Below, in pieces: positions 7,824 to 17,800 of a stretch of 64,000 nucleotides of DNA; position 1 is the first letter of the stretch, and the number at the start of each line of letters is the position of its first letter. The notes beneath the pieces are model-generated. The model was not told where the DNA came from, ran no database searches, and saw only the letters and a list, made by a program, of their open reading frames with translations. The translations under genes were made by a program, and so were the position numbers. Source of the DNA: OLB6 sp964620125 (GTDB lineage: Bacteria > Bacteroidota > Ignavibacteria > Kapaibacteriales > Kapaibacteriaceae); assembly GCA_964620125.1 (NCBI GenBank), contig CAZUGQ010000014.1, positions 1 through 64,000 on the forward strand, read 5' to 3'.

Positions 7824-10800
7824 TTACTGAATTGTTGCCGCAACAACGAACCAAACAGTGCCATTCCAGATGGCATGAATCATCGCCGTTTGACCCGTTG
7901 TAAGGATGACGCCGATGTTACTGCCATCAGCATTCGTAACGCGTAGGTTCTCCACCCCACCAGCATGTTCCAAGCTCAGATACAGTACCTGGCCTACAGT
8001 TGTACCGCCCGTAAGCTGAACAAAGTTGTTGGGTGCAGCATTTACTGTTGTTACCGTTCTGGCAACGAAGGTTGCATCGTACGGGCCGAGAGGATCGCCT
8101 GGGGTTGCAGAAGTAACAATGCCACCAAGACCGCTACCAGCTGCAAGGTTCAACGTTCCGTTAATCGTTGTTGCGTCGCCCGCTGCATCGCCAAGAGTAC
8201 TGTTGCCATCAATAAACAATGCACCGTCACCATCGAACGAAATCGGTGAATTGGTGGCAACGAAGGCCGATGTTGCGTTGTCCACGGTAACGCCTATCGC
8301 TGCATCATTCACGATTACACCGGCAGCATCGGCATCAATCTGAATACCAACACCACCTGTAGAAGCAGCGTATACGTTCAAACCCAATCCTCCATTACCT
8401 GTGGCAGATGCAAGTAACGCCCTACCATTATTTGCATCGGCATAAGCTGCAACTGCGTAGTCGTTTGTTCCGTTCAACACGGAGTAACCGGTGACGCCAG
8501 CATTTGCATTGTTGGTCCGGATGGTGGTGGCAAGATTTGCAATATCGAAGTCGCTGGCTCCGGCTGCACCACCAATGCCGATGTTCGAGGCACCGTTGCG
8601 TGCATAACCAAGAACACCGATGTTCAATCCGTCAGTGTTTGCTCCTTCTGCAAAGGACTGCGTACCCATGGCCATAATGTCCTGACCTCCGTTATCGCCT
8701 ACAGCATACACACCCGATACTGCTCTGGTGACGTCCAGTCCGGATATCGAACCAGTGTATAGAGCACGCGACTCAATACCGTAGGCAAAGCTGCCATTTG
8801 TAGTTGCTGTTGAGCGGATACCGCGTGCGGCAAAGGCATTTCCAGTGGAGTTTGTTGCGCTCGCATTAATAGCACCACGCGGGGAACCACCTGAGTAGTC
8901 CGTACGATCAACCGATAGTTCCCATTCGGATGTTGCAGTAGTATTTACACCAACATTGCCGGTAGTACCATCAATTGTTAGACTGTTGCCGCCGACACCA
9001 TTGTTGAATGTAAGCGTGTTGCCGCTGTTCACTGTTACAAACCGTGGCGTGGTGATTGGATTGCTACCGTCGGTTGTATGACCAAGCAGCACTTCGCCGC
9101 TGAGGTACTCAAGGCCTTGATCTGCACCTACCAACGTTGAAGCATCGCGATACGAAACCACATTCGTTGTACCGTCAATCACCAGAACACGGTCATCGGT
9201 ATTATCATTATCAATACCGTTGAGAATCAGATCGTTCGCTGTTGTGATGGTTACGTCGCTGCCAACACCGCTTGACGTGATCGCGATTACATCGGTACCG
9301 ATTCCGTTGCCCAGGTTCACATTACCATTGGCGTTCAGTACGCCGTCAAGATTGCTATTGGTGGTCACATTTAGATCGGCACCAGTAACATCCAAACCAT
9401 TCGTTGCATCAACGTTGCCAGTGAAGGTTACTTGACCAGCTCCTGACTGTGTAAGACCCCCGCCAGCTGGAATCGTGAACCGTGTGGTGCCGCTTGTTTC
9501 AAGCTGCAGGTCAAATGCATCATTTGTCCCAATAGCCCCATTTGCTCCCACGGTGTTACCGCCAATCAACCATGGCGTACCGCCAAGCATTGTAGCCACG
9601 GTTGCCGTACGGAGTGCTGTACCATCGGTGGTTACAAGTTCGTCCGTGATAACACCTGTGGCCGGAAGGTTGGGAGCGTTAATCGTTGGGGAGTTCAGGT
9701 TAATTGTGTTGCCAACGGTGTTGTTGCCAATTGTTGTGGTATTGGCAAGAGCCGTGGTGCTAATGTCAACTGCAGCACCTGCTGTGTTCGTTGTATTAAG
9801 GTTGATGTCGCCACGAATCGTGGTCACATCTGCGTCAGCATCACCAATCGTTGTGTTGCCATTGGCATTCAACGTTCCTTCAATCGTGGTGTTACCCGCT
9901 GGCGTTACGATAAAGTTTGTAGCACCAACAGTCAAGTTTGCTACGGTGACGTCCAAGCCAGCGGTGGCATCAACGTTGCCAGTAAACGTTACCTGACCAC
10001 CGCCAGCGGCTTGCGTGAAGGCACCTGCGTTGGTTAGTGTAAATCGAGTCGTGTTATTGGTCTCGAAAACAATGTCGTGATTGCTATTGGTGCCAAAGGT
10101 CCACGGTCCTGCTGTGGTGAATGTATTGCTACCTACCAGCCACGCAACGTTGTTTAGGTTGGTTGTTCGAACCTCGTCACCAGCTGTGAGGCCAACTATT
10201 CTTGTAACGGTGTTGTCAACATCAACGTTCTGCAGTTCGATGTCGCCTGTTCCTGCACCTGGATTAAGGTTAATGTCGCTGTTGGCCAGGATGTTGACGG
10301 TTCCACCTGCACCGGTATTACCGAGAGTAATGGTACCGTTGTGCGCAGCAAGGTCGTTAACGATGAAATTCATCGTATTGTCGGGGCTACCGGTTGGAAG
10401 TGGTACGGCCGCTCCACTAAGGGGACGGAACATGATTTCGTCACCGCCGATGATTCGGATGTCGTCATTGATATACATCAGGAAGTTGCTACCCGTTCCC
10501 AAACCCTCACCAATAACGATCAGGTCGTTGTCACCACCACCTCCAGCGCCGCCCATGGTAAGAATAATGTCGTCGGTGTTTTGATTGCCAATATTGATGT
10601 CATTGCCCAGCGCAGCGGTGGTATTGATATTCACAACTGGCGCGTTTGCAGATACAGTGGCGCTACCGGTTGCTGCAATGTCCGCCGAATTCAGCGTAAT
10701 GTCATCAGCTGCATCAACATCAACATCGTTTCCTGCACCACCAGCATTGATTACAACCGTGCCGGCTGATGCGTTACCGATGGTGGTGGTTCCTGTTCCT

Positions 10801-13800
10801 GCCGTCGAAATCCCAACCGCACCAGTATTGTTCAGCACAAGCATTTGTGCTGTTCCGGCTGCAGTTGTAGCGGTAAGCGTTCCACCTGCTCCAACGTTGA
10901 TGAAACGCGACGACACGATTGGGTTTCCAGTTCCTGCGGTTTGATGTCCTAGGCGGACTTCATAATCCGTACCTGTCTGGTTCCAGACCAAACCTTGGTC
11001 GGCATCAACAAGATCGTTCAAACTCTGAGTGCGAACGTTCCCACTATTCGTGCCTGTAAGTGTAAGCACATTTACGGTGGTGTTGTCATCATCGATGTTG
11101 TTCAGCACAAGGTTATTCGACGTGCTCGTAACATCGATTGTAACACTGCTGTTTGATGCGATAGCAACAGAACCCGTATTTGTTGTGGCACCAATGTTTG
11201 TGGCAGCGTTTGTCGCTGCGGTGTTGATGTTCGTAACACCACGAAGGGTGTTTACGTCGGCATCGGCATCTCCAAGAGTCGTGCTGCCATCAACAGTTAG
11301 ATCACCGCTTATATCGGTGTTGCCAGTACCAACGGCCACTGTAAAGTTGCTTCCGCCAACGGTAAGGTCTGCATTGGTAACGTCCAAACCGCTTGTGGCA
11401 TCAACGTTGCCAGTAAACGTTACCTGACCACCGCCAGCGGCTTGCGTGAAGGCACCTGCCGCCGTTAATCGGAATCGTTCAATACCACTGCTTTCGATAA
11501 TCACGTCGTGAGCACTGTTCGTACCGAATTCACCGTTCGCTGTTAGCGTGTTACCACCAACAAGCCAGGCTACGTCGTTCAGTGCAGTTGTGCGGACGGC
11601 ATTCCCTGCACCAAGCGTGAGCATAGTCGTTAGTGTGTTGTTAGCATCAATACCGTTCAGTACAAGATCGTTGTTTGAGGCCGAACCGGGAACGGTGATG
11701 GTCACATCCGCTCCAGTTGACGTAATATCAATCTGTGCTGTGCCAATACCATCACCGAGCTGAACGTTATCGTTTGCAAAAAAGTTATCGAAGGCATTCA
11801 AGTCACCATTGACGTCAAGGCCATTGTTGGCGTCAACATTGCCTGCGAATGTTACCTGGTTGGAAGCACCCGTTTGAGTCAATGCACCTGACAAGTTTGT
11901 GTTGCCTACAGCATACAGAGCAAAGTCTGTTGCTCCCGACAGGTTGTTATGCGCAAGAACACCGATTGTGGCCGGGTTGGCAAGTGGGGTGTTGTTCCAG
12001 GCAAATGACTGTGCGGCTGTGGAGGATGAGGCATCACCGCTGGCACCTACAACACCAATGCTCTTGCGGCCGGCACTATTTGCATCACCCCAAACGCCTG
12101 TATTCTGTCCTGAGTTAGCCGCACTCGAGATGCCCTGTATACCCCAATTCTTGATATCGCCACCAGTTGGTGTAGCTGTGCCTGCAAGGCCAACAGCATA
12201 CGGTCCAGTAAGTGCGCCTGCTGACGCAGCGCCCGTATAGTTAGCGCGGCCAACAACACCGTATTGGTTGAAACCAACACCCGTGCCCACACCTTCAATG
12301 GAGATATTGGCCGTTACACCACTCGTGCTTGTTAGGGTGGCATTCAGAATGCCGGAGCTAAGGTTGCTGGTTTTCGTGAGCTGAACGTTGTCTGTGGCAC
12401 CAAGAATTGAAAAGTCCAGAGCCTCTGCAGCATCGGTCGTGAACGAAAGCGTGCCGTCTACGTTTACAAAACGTGTACCACTAACTGGATTCGTGCCGTT
12501 CACGGTGCTTCCAAGCCGCACTTCATAATCCGTTCCGGTTTCATTCCACACCAAACCTTGATCTGCGTCGACAAGGTCATTCAGGCTCTGGGTGCGAACA
12601 TTACCGCTGTTTGTGCCCGTAAGCATGAGAACGTTTACGGTGGTATTGTCATCATCGATGTTGTTCAGCACAAGGTCATTAGCAGTGCTGGTAACATCGA
12701 TGGTTATATCATTGTTCGCTGCGATTGAAACAGCGCCGGTATTCGTAAGTGCACCGATGGTGGTTGCTGCATTCGATGCGCTTGTGTTGATGTTGGTTGC
12801 ACCACGAACATTGTTAACGTCTAAGTCGGCATCTCCAAGTGTCGTATTTCCATCCACAGTCAGACTGCCTGCAATGTCTGTATTACCAGTTGCATCATCA
12901 ACGGTGAAGTTCGTAACGCCTACCGTGAGGTCGGCGTTCGTTACATCCAATCCTAAGGTTGCATCAAGGTTGCCACCATTTGCAACGTTTGCAACGTCTG
13001 CGGCTCCATTCGTAAACACGAGATTGCCACCGGCACCAACGTTCACATACCGAACTTGGCCAATGGGATTACCAGTGTACTGCGTGAGGTGACCAAGTCT
13101 ATAAGCACCTGATTCGAACTGAATCCCTTCATTAGCAGTCGCGGTGAACGCTGTTCGGCGTACCTGATTCGATGCCGTAATCCAGAGTAGATCGGTGATC
13201 GGAGTCACGACGTCAATGTTGTTCAGTACAAGATTGTTCGTTGTTGCTCCAACATCAATTGTGATATCGTTGTTTGCCGAAATGCTAACTGCACCGCCAC
13301 TGGCCGTGTTGCCGATATCAGTGGTTGCAGTGCCTGCGGTGTTTATGTTAACGTCGCCCGTGCTCAGGTTGAGAAGGGTATTTGAACCGTCGTTGAAGGT
13401 TAGGCTGCCTCCCCCAAGACGGATGTAACGTGCAGCAGTAATCGGCACGTTACCGTCAGTTAGTGAGCCAAGCCGAAAACGGAGGTTTCCTCCGTCGTTT
13501 TCATGACTTACGCCTTCTTCTGCTAGCGACGTTCCAGCAACCCATTGTGCACGTAGATTATTGCCCTGGCTTTGTAGCAATTCGCCTGCTGAACCCTGAC
13601 CCTGCGCTACTGCAAACGTTCCTGCACCTTCAATTTCAGGAATGTTGAAGTTGCGGTTGGCAGTCAGGTTGTTCTCAACCTGGATCACTGCTGTTCCGCC
13701 AGGTGCGCCATTGTTCAAGAGAATGCGAGCATCGATATTATTATCACCAATGATTACACGACCGATGCCTCCACCGTTCTCATCAACATTCAGGATGTTG

Positions 13801-14774
13801 TCCAGACTGTTATTCTCAACTACAAGTAGGTTGTTGGTACCCTGAGCCGAACCACCGCGCACCCTCAAGGTTGTACTGTTGTCCGAAGCCACACCACTTC
13901 CATCATCAAATACGCGAAGGTCACCATTCAGATAAGCGTCACCATCTGCATCAATTGATGTGGTTGTGCTGGTAATCTGCAAACCAACTGCAGCATCGTC
14001 AACGCTGATACCAGTAATCATGGTAGCAGACGGGTCAACGAGGATGCCAACGCCGGTTGCATCAATGTCAATACCGGTTACCGGAGCCGTGTTGTTGCCA
14101 ATGACCAGGCCATAATCCGTAGCATCAGAGGCAATACCAATACCACCCGTGCCAATTGCTTCTGCTCCAATCGCAACACCATTTGCAGCGTTTGATACTG
14201 ATCGAAGACCGAGTAGACCACCTCCGGTTGCCTCGGTATACAGTCCGTTGTATATACCGGAATAATCAATGAATTCTACAAGGTACAGGCCAGAAGGATT
14301 CGTGCCTACACCAAGCAATCCATTGCCATCCAGTATCATCTTTTGAGTGCCCCCTGCCGATCCATTCCAGAACTGGATTGAATTGGCATCACCCGCACGG
14401 ATCACCAGATCCTGTGCATCGGATGTGCCCACAAAGTTGCCAGTAGCTCCGTTCCACGGTGTTGTGCTCGAGTTGCCGAGCAGACGCCAGAAGAGACCGT
14501 TGCCATCAGTAAAGTCCAACGTACCTGTTCCATCCGGTGTATACAAAATGTCGTTTGCGTTTCCATTCGTAGGAGGCAAGGACAGTGTATAATCAGCAGT
14601 GAGCGTAGCATCAGGAGGCGTTGTAAGCCCGATGCGGTTGAGGTTTGGTCCCAGGCCTCCATCATAGAGGAATAGTTGCTTTCCTTGAAGGGTACCTGTT
14701 TGTGCTTTAGCTGACTCCGTTGCCACGAGCAGAACTGCGGCGGCAGCGAGCAGGACGTAGAGCGTGCGGTTCAT
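7824..14774 (-). CDS. Giant fibre-like secreted protein (2316 aa)
   Basis: I choose the ATG at 14774 (MNRTLYVLLAAAAVLL) because GGAG lies nine bases upstream; an in-frame ATG at 14804 has no ribosome site. The signal peptide ends near AKAQ. The body is Asn/Thr/Gly/Asp rich and made of long repeating blocks with recurring phrases: DADQGLVWN, NNIDDDNTTVNVL, VDGNTTLGDADLDV, AAGGGQVTFTGNVDAT, WLVGGNTL. Some repeats are near identical in DNA (64 bp identical at 9965 and 11396). The last 70 residues form a beta module with a Trp near the end (IWNGTVWFVVA), similar to the end of the fibre at 4249. No S74 chaperone or T9SS sorting domain is visible. Likely an extracellular filament or adhesin; secretion route unknown. 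Confidence 0.8.
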   Translation of the reverse strand: MNRTLYVLLAAAAVLLVATESAKAQTGTLQGKQLFLYDGGLGPNLNRIGLTTPPDATLTADYTLSLPPTNGNANDILYTPDGTGTLDFTDGNGLFWRLLGNSSTTPWNGATGNFVGTSDAQDLVIRAGDANSIQFWNGSAGGTQKMILDGNGLLGVGTNPSGLYLVEFIDYSGIYNGLYTEATGGGLLGLRSVSNAANGVAIGAEAIGTGGIGIASDATDYGLVIGNNTAPVTGIDIDATGVGILVDPSATMITGISVDDAAVGLQITSTTTSIDADGDAYLNGDLRVFDDGSGVASDNSTTLRVRGGSAQGTNNLLVVENNSLDNILNVDENGGGIGRVIIGDNNIDARILLNNGAPGGTAVIQVENNLTANRNFNIPEIEGAGTFAVAQGQGSAGELLQSQGNNLRAQWVAGTSLAEEGVSHENDGGNLRFRLGSLTDGNVPITAARYIRLGGGSLTFNDGSNTLLNLSTGDVNINTAGTATTDIGNTASGGAVSISANNDITIDVGATTNNLVLNNIDVVTPITDLLWITASNQVRRTAFTATANEGIQFESGAYRLGHLTQYTGNPIGQVRYVNVGAGGNLVFTNGAADVANVANGGNLDATLGLDVTNADLTVGVTNFTVDDATGNTDIAGSLTVDGNTTLGDADLDVNNVRGATNINTSASNAATTIGALTNTGAVSIAANNDITIDVTSTANDLVLNNIDDDNTTVNVLMLTGTNSGNVRTQSLNDLVDADQGLVWNETGTDYEVRLGSTVNGTNPVSGTRFVNVDGTLSFTTDAAEALDFSILGATDNVQLTKTSNLSSGILNATLTSTSGVTANISIEGVGTGVGFNQYGVVGRANYTGAASAGALTGPYAVGLAGTATPTGGDIKNWGIQGISSAANSGQNTGVWGDANSAGRKSIGVVGASGDASSSTAAQSFAWNNTPLANPATIGVLAHNNLSGATDFALYAVGNTNLSGALTQTGASNQVTFAGNVDANNGLDVNGDLNAFDNFFANDNVQLGDGIGTAQIDITSTGADVTITVPGSASNNDLVLNGIDANNTLTTMLTLGAGNAVRTTALNDVAWLVGGNTLTANGEFGTNSAHDVIIESSGIERFRLTAAGAFTQAAGGGQVTFTGNVDATSGLDVTNADLTVGGSNFTVAVGTGNTDISGDLTVDGSTTLGDADADVNTLRGVTNINTAATNAATNIGATTNTGSVAIASNSSVTIDVTSTSNNLVLNNIDDDNTTVNVLTLTGTNSGNVRTQSLNDLVDADQGLVWNQTGTDYEVRLGHQTAGTGNPIVSSRFINVGAGGTLTATTAAGTAQMLVLNNTGAVGISTAGTGTTTIGNASAGTVVINAGGAGNDVDVDAADDITLNSADIAATGSATVSANAPVVNINTTAALGNDINIGNQNTDDIILTMGGAGGGGDNDLIVIGEGLGTGSNFLMYINDDIRIIGGDEIMFRPLSGAAVPLPTGSPDNTMNFIVNDLAAHNGTITLGNTGAGGTVNILANSDINLNPGAGTGDIELQNVDVDNTVTRIVGLTAGDEVRTTNLNNVAWLVGSNTFTTAGPWTFGTNSNHDIVFETNNTTRFTLTNAGAFTQAAGGGQVTFTGNVDATAGLDVTVANLTVGATNFIVTPAGNTTIEGTLNANGNTTIGDADADVTTIRGDINLNTTNTAGAAVDISTTALANTTTIGNNTVGNTINLNSPTINAPNLPATGVITDELVTTDGTALRTATVATMLGGTPWLIGGNTVGANGAIGTNDAFDLQLETSGTTRFTIPAGGGLTQSGAGQVTFTGNVDATNGLDVTGADLNVTTNSNLDGVLNANGNVNLGNGIGTDVIAITSSGVGSDVTITTANDLILNGIDNDNTDDRVLVIDGTTNVVSYRDASTLVGADQGLEYLSGEVLLGHTTDGSNPITTPRFVTVNSGNTLTFNNGVGGNSLTIDGTTGNVGVNTTATSEWELSVDRTDYSGGSPRGAINASATNSTGNAFAARGIRSTATTNGSFAYGIESRALYTGSISGLDVTRAVSGVYAVGDNGGQDIMAMGTQSFAEGANTDGLNIGVLGYARNGASNIGIGGAAGASDFDIANLATTIRTNNANAGVTGYSVLNGTNDYAVAAYADANNGRALLASATGNGGLGLNVYAASTGGVGIQIDADAAGVIVNDAAIGVTVDNATSAFVATNSPISFDGDGALFIDGNSTLGDAAGDATTINGTLNLAAGSGLGGIVTSATPGDPLGPYDATFVARTVTTVNAAPNNFVQLTGGTTVGQVLYLSLEHAGGVENLRVTNADGSNIGVILTTGQTAMIHAIWNGTVWFVVAATIQ
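9965..11459. repeat. Long direct repeat within the 2316-aa fibre gene
   Basis: The 64 bases at 9965-10028 recur without change at 11396-11459, 1431 bp away. They encode the ATxGLDV-side of the AAGGGQVTFTGNVDA block. A second pair about 150 bases long, roughly 80% identical, lies at 10989-11139 and 12550-12700 (spacing 1561). Such spacing allows block deletion or duplication by recombination. Confidence 0.85.
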
Positions 14775-14821
14775 GTTCTTGTTCTCCGTTTTTTTCACGT
14801 TCATGTCTGTAGTGGCCGCGC

Positions 14822-17800
14822 TTAGTTGATGCGCGTGATTTTGATGTAGGAATTGGCGTGGAGAGTTACTGTCTCACCGGGTAGGTCGTCGGTATCATCA
14901 CCCCACTGGAACGTTATGTTACCGGCTGCGTTCGTGGTAATGATGCCTTTGATGAGAACCGTGAGACGATTCGCTGGCGTAAAGTCCGTACCGAGCTCTG
15001 CAATCACCGAACCGGAGCCATCAACGTTTGATGGAGCAGTTGCCTGACCACTGGAAACGACGCCATAGCTGATATCAGTTGCCGCAGCTACCGGACCAGT
15101 AACAGCAACATCAAGTGTGGACTGCGGATTGTGTGAGCCAGAGTACTGTACATACACTTCAATCTCATACGTAGAGCCGCCAACGCAGGCAACCGTCATG
15201 TCAGCATCGTTTGCTACTGGGATGCCGGCATTCCGTGATTCGTTAGCCGTTTTGCGTGCCAAGGTGATGCCAGGAGTACCTGTATACCGGCGCACTTCAT
15301 TGGCTGCGGTAATCATCAGAACGTCCTCGTTAGCGTTGAGTGTGGCATCAATGCCAGTAAGCACAAGGTCGTTCCCGCTACCCGAAGCTGCATCGGTGTT
15401 GATGGTTACGTCTGCTGCAGAGCCAATCGTAACGTTACCGCCCGTAGCTGTGTTTCCAATAGCGGTTGTGCCGGACCCCGTAGCGTTAATGTCCACTGAG
15501 TTTGAGCCAACAACATCCACGTCAACTGCATTTGCTTGGAAGTTAGCTGCACTTGCAAGAAGGTGTGGTGCTGCAGCCCCAGCATTGCTGGCAACACGGA
15601 ACGTGGCTGCTGCACCTGCGCCGCCGGTGGTACGATTTCCGGAAAGTGTGAAGCTACCGGCTGCATCGCGGTGGAAGAAGATGTCGCGTGTAGCGCCACC
15701 GCCTGCGCCCATCCCGTAAGAACCGTCAGTATAGAACATGCTATTGGCATTGATGCCAACGCCTGGCGGCTGGTTATAAATGGCCAGTGCCCGGCCATCA
15801 CCGAGGCCGGTGGTTGGGTTGCCGACGATAGATTGTGCGGCAGCCGTTGTACCGGCGGCTGAACCCGTTACCTGTAGAGTAGCTGCATTGATGGCTGGAT
15901 CGGACGTGAGCTCGACTGCAGGGGCTGTACTTGGTGCTGGAACGGCGTTAACTAGAATCCGTGGTTGACCATTTGTGATCACCTGGATGTTGCTTGGAGT
16001 AAGCGTCTGAATATTCAGAGCATTGCTCGAAGCAATTGCGTGTGTAGCAGTAACACCATCAATCCACAGGGAACCACCGAACTTGGCTATGCCAGTTGTT
16101 ACTTGATCACCGGTTACAACGAGATCCCACACTGTTGGATTGCCACCAAGAGTGTTTCCAACAACGGCATCTGCCGTACCATCAATGGTTAGCTGCTGAT
16201 TTGCTGTTCCATTGCCGATCGTGTTTCCTTGGTTCTGTGCGTCGAGTACACCGGTGAATGTGATGTTACCCGCACTTGCTTGTTGTGTGAGTCCACCGGT
16301 AGCGGCGTCGATCACAAAGTGTGAAACGTTGTTCGTGCGAATGTCGATGTCTACGTTGTTCAGTGTACCAAGTATGTTGTTCCCATCCGTGATCGTATTG
16401 CCAATGCGCAACCAGGCAAATGCACCAATAAGTGTGTTTTCGTCCCACTTCCGCATATCACCATTCACATCGGCGGTAAGAATGCCATTGTCGGCATCGG
16501 GGTTCGGATATGGTGTAGTCAGTGCCTGACCACCCAGGTGGTCGATGCGAACGTTTGGCGTTGCTGATCCCACTGCTTGGGGCAAACCGTTCACCGTGAT
16601 CAGGTACGAAGCAATAGGAGCTTCACCAAAACCAACGTTTGCATTCGCGCCACTACCATTGCCGATCTGCGTACCGGACGAACCACTTGCGTTGATGGTT
16701 GCAATGCCGGTTCCGAACGAGAGAATGTCGACGTCGGCATTTGTAGCATCTCCATTGAACACCATCAGGTTGTTGGCACCACCATTCGTCGTAATCGTCC
16801 AATCGTTGTTGTCAAGATTGAGGAAGCGGCTGCTGGTGAATGGTACAGAGGTGTTGCTTAGGCCACCTAGACGGAAGTTGGTGCTGGCACCTTCGAGAAC
16901 GTACGAAACACCTTGTTCTGCACCAGGATTAACCTTGCGGATAAGGCCGTTATTATCAGCAACTACGATGCCGTCAACCGCGGGGTCGATTCCAGTTGCA
17001 GAATTTGTCGTGAGTGAAGCAAATCGAACGTTGGGAACACCACCAGTGCCGTTAACCTCGAGCAGTGCATTTGCGTTGATCGGAGGTACGTGGGCTGACG
17101 CATACACAGCGTTTGTTGGTGCCATACCGATGCCAACATTGCCGGCCAGTCCTTGTCCATTACCGATCTGTGTGCTTTCGTTACCGTTGTTGTTGATTGT
17201 TACAAGACCCGTACCGTAGGATTCGAGATCAATTGCCCCATTGGCAGCATCACCGTCGAAGAATGCGAGATTGTTCAAACCGCCATTCGTTGTGATGCTC
17301 CAATCATAAACATCGAGGTTAAGGAAGCGATTGGTTGTAAACGGTACAACGTTGTTTGCTGTACCACCCAAACGCCAGCGAGTAACACCACCTTCGTTTA
17401 CGAACGATACCCCTTGTTCTGCCGTTGGGTTGATGCTGCGTAGAACACCAAAGTTGTCGGCAACAACGAAGCCGTCAATTGTCTCGTTGTACGGTGTTGC
17501 ATGCGGTGCGGATAGCGAGGCCATCCGAACGTTTGTTGTACCTCCAACGCCGTTAACGTCCAGAAGTGCGTTCGTTGTGATCGGCGCTGCGTGGGCCGTT
17601 GGACCATACGGTCCGCCCGGGGCGGCACCAATGCCAACGTTTCCTGCAAGACCGGTTCCATTTCCGATTTGTGTTTCTTCGTTACCAACGATGTTGATGT
17701 TTACTTCGCCGGTTCCAAAGGATTCGATATCAACTTGTCCGTTGGCACCTCCGGTAAGCGTGATTAATTGAGCTGCACCACCATTGGCCGTGAAAGCAAG

